A DNA stretch of 64,000 nucleotides. Source: Batillaria attramentaria (Eukaryota; Mollusca; Gastropoda; Batillariidae). A model generated the notes under the pieces. The model did not search any database, had not been told where the DNA came from, and saw only the letters and a list, made by a program, of their open reading frames with translations. Below, piece after piece: positions 24,387 through 33,300 of the stretch (positions within the stretch are counted from its first letter, which is position 1; the number at the start of each line of letters is the position of its first letter). Position numbers and translations under genes: made by a program. The stretch is from contig JACVVK020000208.1 of NCBI GenBank assembly GCA_018292915.2, positions 23,501 through 87,500 on the forward strand, given 5' to 3'.

Positions 24387-26216
24387 TAGGGAGAGAGAAT
24401 GCAGAATTCTAAAGCCAATTTTATTTTTTCAGTTAAAACTCTTGAGACAAACATCGGAGACACAAGAAGAGAGGACGAAGCAGACACGATCTGATGTGTC
24501 CACATTTTTTGCGTTTCTGACTGGGAGCCGTGTGTGGATTCTGCTGCTCTTTGTCTTGCTGCTGTGGCTGGGGTCACAGGTCAGTACAGGACACAACCTC
24601 TAACACTCTACCTTATTTTCTATGTTTCAGCCACCCTGGGTGTTTGTGTGTGTAGGGGGAGCCGGGGTGGCTGAATGGTAGAGCGTTCGACTTCTAATGC
24701 TCGGGTCGTGAATTCGTATCTGGGCTGGGGCCAAATATTTGTGCCGGCTTTTTCATCGTTGCCCCGTCTTTGATATCACGTATGTGGCGGAAAAGGTCGT
24801 TAAACCCCCAAACACTCACCCACCCACCCGCTTGTGTATGTAGTGCGCTTTTTGTGGCATTTTGCAGACGTGAAAATTTACATTTTGTTTGCAGGAATTT
24901 TCTTTTAAGTCCCAAGATACTGAAAATCTATATTTCAAGTAAAATATCATTTAAAAAGTAGTTCAGGGTTTGGGGGGAAAAAAGGGGGGAGGGGTGTGTC
25001 TGCAGTTGCTATGCTGTTTTGGGTGTGTTGCGGTCAAATATAACTCATGTTATTTTGTTTTGCAGGCCCTGACGTCTTGGTCGGACTGGATGTTAGCATG
25101 CTGGTGAGTGACCGTGACTTGCACCTCTCATAACATTAATCTGTGTGTTGTAGTAGACTGTATGTTGTAAAAGTAATCAGTACAGCCCTGCGTTGTCCTC
25201 AGCATATAGCAGCATATAATATCATGTACATGTTTCGTGATAACTTCTGTATGTATGGTGATTCCCCAGTGTATGACCACGTATCATAACACGTGGTGGA
25301 TGGTCTAGTGGTTAAAGACTTTGTCACCAATGCGAGAGGTCAGGTTCGAGTCCCACTCTCGTTGGAGAATTTTCTCTTTGCGGTATGTGACACTGTTCAT
25401 TCTGGCCGACCGTCGGGAGTTCTCTCCGGGTTCTCCGTCCTCCTCCCTGTCTGCTTTGGAAATGTTCAGCCCACAAAAAAAAAAACATATGCAATAAATG
25501 CAATTCTAAAATTTCCAAACTCAGATTGCTGAGCTGGCCCTTCACACCACGTGATTGTAATGTGTTCATGTCCAGTGTGTGAGAGAATGCGTGTGCCTTT
25601 CTTGAGCGTGTGTGTTGGGTTCAGTTTGCGACGCTTTAATGAGCCAAATATTTGGGATAAAGCGCTGATATCAATGCCATTATCGTTATTATTATTATTA
25701 TTATTATGATATGTAAGTGTTTGGTGGTTATGCAGGATAGTGGGTGATGGGACTGCCGCCAACACATCCGCTGCGGCAGTTGTCGCCAGCGGTGACCAGC
25801 CGCTCAGCTATCTATACCAAGCCAGCACGCCAGTCAACGGTCCCCATGTCAACATGCCAGTGAATACAGCGGAGTCTTCATCATCATGGCGGTTGTTTGA
25901 GCGGTACACAGTGGGGCTGGGCAGCGCAGTGGGTGCGTCGGTGCTGTGTGTGGTGCTTGTCGTGCAGGTGTGTGTGTCGGCCGGGCAGTCGCTGCACCAC
26001 AAAATGGTGTCCGTGGTGATGAGAGCCAACGCAAACTTCTTCCTCCTCACTCCATTATGTGAGTGTGTTTTTGTGTGTGTGTGTGTGTGTATTTGCGTGT
26101 GTGTGTGTGTTTGTGTGCGTATGTGTGTGTGTGTGTGTGCATGTGTGTATTTGCGTGTGTGTGTGTGTGTGTGCAAACTAATCTATCTTCTCACTCCATT
26201 ACCTTAATTTAATGAG

Positions 26217-26288
<72 letters not shown>

Positions 26289-27363
26289 GATATCTAAAGT
26301 GTTCATCTGATAATTCTGTTTGTTGAATCTTTTTCACAGGTGAGATTGTGAGTGTGTTTGCCCAACATCTGTGGTTTATTGACACGCATGTTCCACAGCT
26401 CGCCTACTTGAGTACTGAGGTAAGTGTGTGCTTCAGCAGAAAAAGTGTTTTCTCCCCTGAAACTCTTAAAATCAATCATGCTAAAATGCACCAAATGGCA
26501 CAGATTTTAAGTTTGAAGAACATCTGTCGTGCATGCCCCCCGGACACCCCCTAATGTAACATCGTGCGTTTGTGGCTTTTCCACTTCGTCACTATATGCT
26601 ACACACTTTCCACCTTTTGGATCATGGAGCATTTTAAACCCCGTCCCTGGCAGTGTGTGTCGATGGTTTCATTGTGCTGCTGGTCAGTGTAATATTGGGG
26701 GAGCCGGGATGGTCGAATGGTAGAGCGTTGGACTTCTAATGCTCGGGCTGTGAGTTCGATCCCGGCTGGGGCCAAATATTTGTGCTGGCTTTTTCATCGT
26801 TGCCCCGTCTTCGATATCGCCCTATGTGGTGGAAAAGGACGTTAAACCCCCCAAACACCCACCCACTCAGTGTAGTAATGTAGCCTTACAGTGGTCATGC
26901 GTTTGGTAGACTCGTCGTGTGGTTCTGGCGACGTGCAGAAGGTGTTGGCTGGTTGTCTGTTGTAGATGACGCTGCGTGTTGTGGCGATGGCCGTGGTGAT
27001 GTGTGTCATCAGTCCCTGGCTGGTGTTGCCGGTGTTGCTGCTTGTTGTCATCATGGCAACTCTACAGGTTGTCAGTGGCCGTGCTCTACAAGGAGTGCGC
27101 AGCTTTCGAGAATCAGGTGGGTGAAGGCGTGGAGCTGACCATGCTTCTGCACATTAAATGATGTGTAATGACTGTTTAAAGATATTCATTATTCCATTAG
27201 GGACGACGTTCTCATACAGTAGTAGATGTGTGTCTGTACTATGACCCACAACATCAGATGTTGATATGTGTGAGTGTGTGTGTATGTGTGTGTGTATGTG
27301 TGTGTGTGTATGTGTGTGCGTGTGTGTGTGCGCGCGTGTGTGTGTGTGTATGTGTGTGTGCGT

Positions 27364-27394
<31 letters not shown>

Positions 27395-30300
27395 CATGTG
27401 TGTGCGTGTGTTTTGATTTTTTGAAAAAAAATTTTGATTGTGTGTGTGTGTGTGTTTTGATTTTTGTTTTTAATTTTGAATGTGTGTATGCGTGTGTGTA
27501 TGTGTGTTTTGACAATCCATTTAAGTTTCCCCTTGGGTACGATAAAGATATTTATTTGATTGATTGTTTGACTGATTGATTGTCTGATTGATTGATTGAA
27601 TGAGTGAGTGAGTGATTATCTTTGATGTAACTGAAATTCTGACTGGAGACTGACTCGTCTTTCCAGCTTACATTCCGTTCTAAACATAATTGTGTGCATT
27701 TGACTTTATGTTGTGACAGCCCGCGCCCCGGTGTATACAGACATCGCTGAGACACTCAAGGGGCTGCAGACGATCCGATCCTACAGGCGTCACGACCATT
27801 TCCTACAGGGGTTCGATTCCCACCTCAACTCACTAACGTGGGCACGTTTCCTTGGGTTGTGCGCGTTCAGTCAGTTGACCCTCGTCAGCATGCTGCTGGC
27901 CGTCATTTTCTCATCGACCGTAGTCTACGTTGGTGTCTCTCTCACAGGCCGTGAGTTGGAGCAGATACTATGCCTAGCATTGTCATGATCATGATTATTA
28001 AGTAGAACCAACAGGCTTTTATTCTCCCTTTTAATAGATGCACTAGATGATTTAGGACTATCAAAAGAGGTTATATGCTTGGTGTTGAGCAATGGGCGAC
28101 CCCGCTCCTGTCAGTCAAAAGTGTCAAGCCCCCAGAATTCACCCATTCGCGCCCCGCGACATAATGAGCACAACACATGGCAAGGTCTGCCAAACGTTTT
28201 GCCCGACACTACAAGAGAAGTGCATGTACATGTAGTTTGATACGACTGGAACATGGAAAGGATGCAGTATATCCATTGACATTTGAGGATAAAAGACCAT
28301 TACGTCAATCTCTTTCATCCTGAAATCACCCCTTTTCCCGTACAGTGATGCCATGGACGTACAGTATTTTGCCAATACACGGCACAGTAAAGGGGCGGGG
28401 TTTTGGCCTCGGGGTTTGCCGAGTGGAGTTGTCTGTTAGTATTGTATGTTTTGCAGGCTGCTGTACATTTGTGACATTGTATTTAGTGGTTTTTGAGACA
28501 CACTGGAAAGTGAAGTTACGTTTGTGTTGTTTGTGTAGAACTACACAGTGGGTTGTTGGGTCTGGTGCTGACCTACTGTGTCATCCTTCTCATGCCTTTA
28601 CATCTGCTGCTGCAACAGTCCGTCGCCCTTGGCAACCAGGTGGGTCGGTGTGCGCGCGTCGGACGAGTGGTCTCTTTTTCTCTCCCTCATTGTGTCTGTC
28701 TGATCACATTTGGGCACCTTGATTACAATCTGTGTGTTGGTCACGCACTTAACTTTCTTTTGGCACAGAAATGGTTTACCTTGTTGCTCATGTTAGTGAT
28801 TTTAAAGACGGACATTGAAATGAAATGCGCATTTAACATGTAGTGAGAAAAACATGGTGTTATCACTTGCTCTGAAACTCATAGACATTCAGACAGATAT
28901 TTATAATTGTTGTAAATAGCGCTGCCTGTGTATGCCTTTTTGCCAGTTGATCTGATCATACATTGTCACACTTTGTAATTATATTTTGTCTGTATCTTGC
29001 ACAAGAGAAGTAAACATCAGCAACAGAAAAAAAACAAAAAACTTTCTTTTGACAGATGGCGTCTGTTGATCGGGCAGTGTCTCTGGCACAACAGGACCAA
29101 GAGCCGGCCTGGTTTTCGGACAAACCGCCCCCAGCAGACTGGCCAAATCGAGGCTCCATCACGTTCAGCAGGACGAGCCTGTTGGTGGGGCCTGATGGGC
29201 CGTTCATCGTCAGAGACATTGACGTGCATGTCAAAAGCAAGGAGAAGGTAAGTTGACACTTCTGTCCTTTTTAGTGTGATACTGACGTGTGTTGCGTTCA
29301 GCTGTTTTGTTAACAGTCTATACTTTACACCCCCATCGATGAGTGCATCCTTGCCGTTGGAGATGGGGCTTGCGTGTCTCCATGACCCCGAGAGCTATGC
29401 TGGCGGGAGATTCGTCTCCTGGTTAGGGCCACCCATGCTGGACAGGTCGAAGGGTAGAGGCCAGACGAAGCGCACTCACTGGTCCTCCAGGATGGGGGTT
29501 TGAGTAGGGCTAACAACCCAACTCTTTAAAAAGAAAACCTGTTACAGAAACTACAACCACAAGATCTACAACGCAACTTGGTCCAGGAAGAGTCCTCTCT
29601 AGTAGAGCCCATGACGCGAGCTGGTGAAAGCCCTCGGGAAGCCAGTGCGCTGACTACTCTTCTGACGGCCAAGACCAAAGCCAGGATAGGGACCTGGAAC
29701 ATCCGAACCCTATACGAAACAGGAAAGACAGCACAAGTGAGTCAAGAAATGCATAGATACAATCTGAAGCTGCTCGGCCTATGTGAGACACGATGGACAG
29801 GAACAGGACGGCACACGACTCACCTCCGGAGACACATCCTCTACTCCGGACACGAAGACGGCCAACCACACATGCACGGAAGTAGCGTTGCTGATGACAC
29901 CTGATGCAACACAAGCACTATTGTCCTGGGAACCAGTGTCACCAAGGATCCTGAGCGCCAGATTCAACTCGAAGGGCAGGAAAGTCACCATCCTCCAGTG
30001 CTACGCTCCCACCAACGTGGCGGACGAGGAAGAAAAGGAGAACTTCTACGAGCAGCTCCAAGCCGTCCTGGACAAAGCACCGAGAAGAGACCTGAAGATC
30101 CTCATGGGAGACCTCAACGCCAAAGTGGGCACCACAACACGACAGAGAACTCATCATGGGCAAACACGGAACAGGGACACAGAACGAGAACGGAGAGCTC
30201 TTCACAGAATTCTGCACCACCAACGATCTGGTCATTGGAGGCACCATATTCCCCCACAAGACCATCCACAAAACCACCTGGACATCACCGGACGGAAGAA

Positions 30301-33300
30301 CTGTAAACCAGATCGACCACATCACCATCAGCAGGAAGTGGCGAAGAAGCTTGCTGGACGTCCGAGCAAAGCGGGGAGCTGATGCAGCCTCAGACCATCA
30401 CCTCGTCATTGCAGCGATCAAGATCAAGCTGAAGGCCTACAGAGACCAGGCGGACAGACCATCCCACAAGTACAACGTGCACAGTCTGAAGGAGAGCGTC
30501 AAGACCAACGCCTTCAGATGTGAGCTGAGGAACAGATTCAGCGCTCTCGACACACTACCTGAAGAGACAATCGAGGAGCACTGGCGCGACCTGCGAGAAA
30601 CCTGGACAGCAACATGCAGGGAAGTGCTGGGAAAGAAGACGAGACAACACAAAGAGTGGCTTACATCTGACACCTGGAACCTCATCACAGAGAGGAAACG
30701 CCTGAAAGACCTGATCAACCACACTGACGACCAAGACGACAAGCGCGACCTGCAGGCTCAATACTGGGATGTCAACCGGCAGGTCAAGAGGAGCGCAAGA
30801 AACGACAAGAGGAACTTCATCAACGACCTCACAGAAGAAGCAGAAACAGCAGCGGGACAACGGAACATGAAACGGCTCTACGAAATAACAAGGACACTCT
30901 CTGGGAAAAATAACAACCCCACCAGACCAGTCAAAGACAAGAACGGACAAATCATCACCAAAGAGGAAGACCAAAGGACAAGGTGGGCTGAACACTTTAA
31001 GGAAATGCTCAACAGGCCTCCACCACCAGTCCCACCAGACATACCACCGGCAGCCCAGCTACTCGACATCAGCACCAACCCCCCTACCAAGACCGAGATC
31101 ATCAAAGCCATCAAGTCCCTCAAGTCTGGCAAAGCAGCAGGCCCCGACGGCATACCACCAGAAGCCCTCAAGGCCGACATCCAGACCTCCACCGACATGC
31201 TGCACCCGCTCCTGAGGAAGATCTGGGAGAGCGAGAGCGTGCCACAAGACTGGAAGAAGGGACACCTGGTAAAGCTGCCAAAGAAAGGGGACCTCTCATC
31301 CTGTAGCAACTGGCGAGGCATCATGCTCCTGTCCATACCAGGGAAGGTTCTCACCAGGATCATCCTGGAGAGGCTGAAGACCGCGCTGGACAAGACACTC
31401 CGGGAGGAACAGGCAGGATTCCGCAACGACCGATCCTGCTCTGATCACATAGCCACGATGAGGATCATCATCGAGCAGTCCCTGGAGTGGCAGACCCCCC
31501 TGTACAGCACCTTCGTTGACTTCCAGAAGGCGTTCGACAGTGTTGACAGGGAGGTCATCTGGAAGCTGACGTCTCACTACGGTTTTCCACCAAAGTTTGT
31601 CAACATCATCCGACAGCTGTACGAAGATGCCACCTGCCAGGTAATCCACGACGGGAAACTGACAGAACCATTCACAGTACGGACCGGCGTTCGTCAAGGC
31701 TGCATCCTCTCACCCACAATCTTCCTGATGGTGGTCGACTGGGTCATGAGGCAAGCCACCGACGGCAAGAGGACAGGGATCCAGTGGACCTTCAGCAAAC
31801 AGCTCGAGGACCTGGATTTCGCGGACGACATCGCCCTCCTCTCCCACAAACAACAAGATGCGCAGGAGAAGCTGAACAGAGTCGCCGAAGAAGCTGAGAA
31901 GACCGGCCTCAAGATCAACATCAGCAAGACCGAAGTCATGAGAGTCAACCACAAACAGCACGACCCCATCCAGCTGCACCAGGAAGACATCAAAGAGGTG
32001 GACAAGTTCATCTACCTCGGCAGCGTTGTCAGCAAGGATGGAGGAACGGACGAAGACATCAAGAGCCGCACCAACAAAGCCAGACATGCCTTTCGCACTC
32101 TGCGCCCCATCTGGAGATCCACAGCCCTATCCCTGCGAAACAAGATCCGGATCTTCAACTCAAATGTGAAGTCGGTCCTACTCTATGGCTCGGAGACATG
32201 GCGCACCACCAAGACAGGCTCCCACAGGCTGCAAACCTTCATCAACAGATGCCTCCGCAACATTCTCAACATCAGATACCCACTGGTGATCACCAACCAA
32301 GACCTCTGGGAGCGAACAAGACAGGTCCCCATCGAGCAGGAGATCAAGAAAAGGAAATGGGGATGGATCGGACACACTCTGCGAAAGTCAACATCAAATG
32401 TCACCAGGCAGTCCCTTGATTGGAACCCCCAGGGAAAGCGCAAAGTGGGCCGACCGAAGCAGACCTGGCGGAGGAGTACGGACGCTGAAGCCAAGGCCGC
32501 CGGAACGACGTGGGCCGAACTAAAGAGGGCGTCCCAGAACCGAGTGCGCTGGCGGAGTGTGGTTGCAGCCCTATGTTCCCCAGGGAATAAAGAGGACTAA
32601 ACTAAAACTAAAAACTATACACAGAACTACGGACATACAACACTCCAAATAAATGCAATTCTAAAATTCCGAAACTCTAATTTGCTGAGTTGGCCCTAAA
32701 TTGCTGTAATGTGTTTATGTATATGTCCAGTGTGTGAGAGAATGCGTGTGTGGACTGGGTTTTGCTTGCGGTGCTTTGAGCCAAATATTTGGGATAAGGC
32801 GCCTATGTGAATGCGATTATTATTCTTATCTGCATACTGGGTTTAGCTCGCGGCGCTTTCTGCCAAATATTTGGGCTAAAGTGCCTGTATTATTATCATT
32901 ATTATTATACATCTTGTGCTGTTCTTGGCCCAGATCTGACAATGCTATGCTATGTTCACTGTCCTGACCCAGGTTGGTGTGGTAGGGGAGCTGGGGTCCG
33001 GCAAGTACTCACTGATGTCAGTGATGATGCGTCTGCAGCACGTTCAGGGGATGATCTTCATCGACGGTTTTGACGTCCTCAAGATCGGCCTGCATGAACT
33101 GCGCAGGAACATCTTGGTTGTACCACAGGTGAGGGGCACAAGGGCTGAGGAAGCAGTTTCACATTGTCAGCATCAGCATCTACCGTAATGACTCTCACTT
33201 TTTGACCATCCTTACTGCCCAACCACAGTGCAAAATCTGTGAAAGTTAGGTTAAAAAACAAAGAAAAAAAAGACCTTACTTTCTGACCAGGGAGCAAGTT

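Larger units (their letters stand above)
24433..28639 (+). other. ABCC: ABCC gene: exons for transmembrane domain 2
   Basis: Exons 24433-24579, 25066-25103, 25736-26058, 26340-26419, 26966-27116, 27720-27950 and 28539-28639. Hydrophobic helices: [29 protein letters not shown]; the exon at 26966 ([20 protein letters not shown]); [35 protein letters not shown] polar, Ser/Ala-rich extracellular loop of about 50 residues follows helix 1 and contains NTS and other Ser/Thr positions. The region corresponding to the family's FFDTTPxGRILNRFSxD is [17 protein letters not shown], lacking the usual GRILNR. Confidence 0.85.

Noticed and set aside
27189..27515. Cys/Val and His/Thr-rich open frames
   Set aside because: These are (TG)n/(CA)n microsatellites read as codons.
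30437..32494. Long minus-strand open frames opposite the LINE RT
   Set aside because: They have no domain similarity and lie opposite the RT frame with [10 protein letters not shown] and FADD motifs; shadows.
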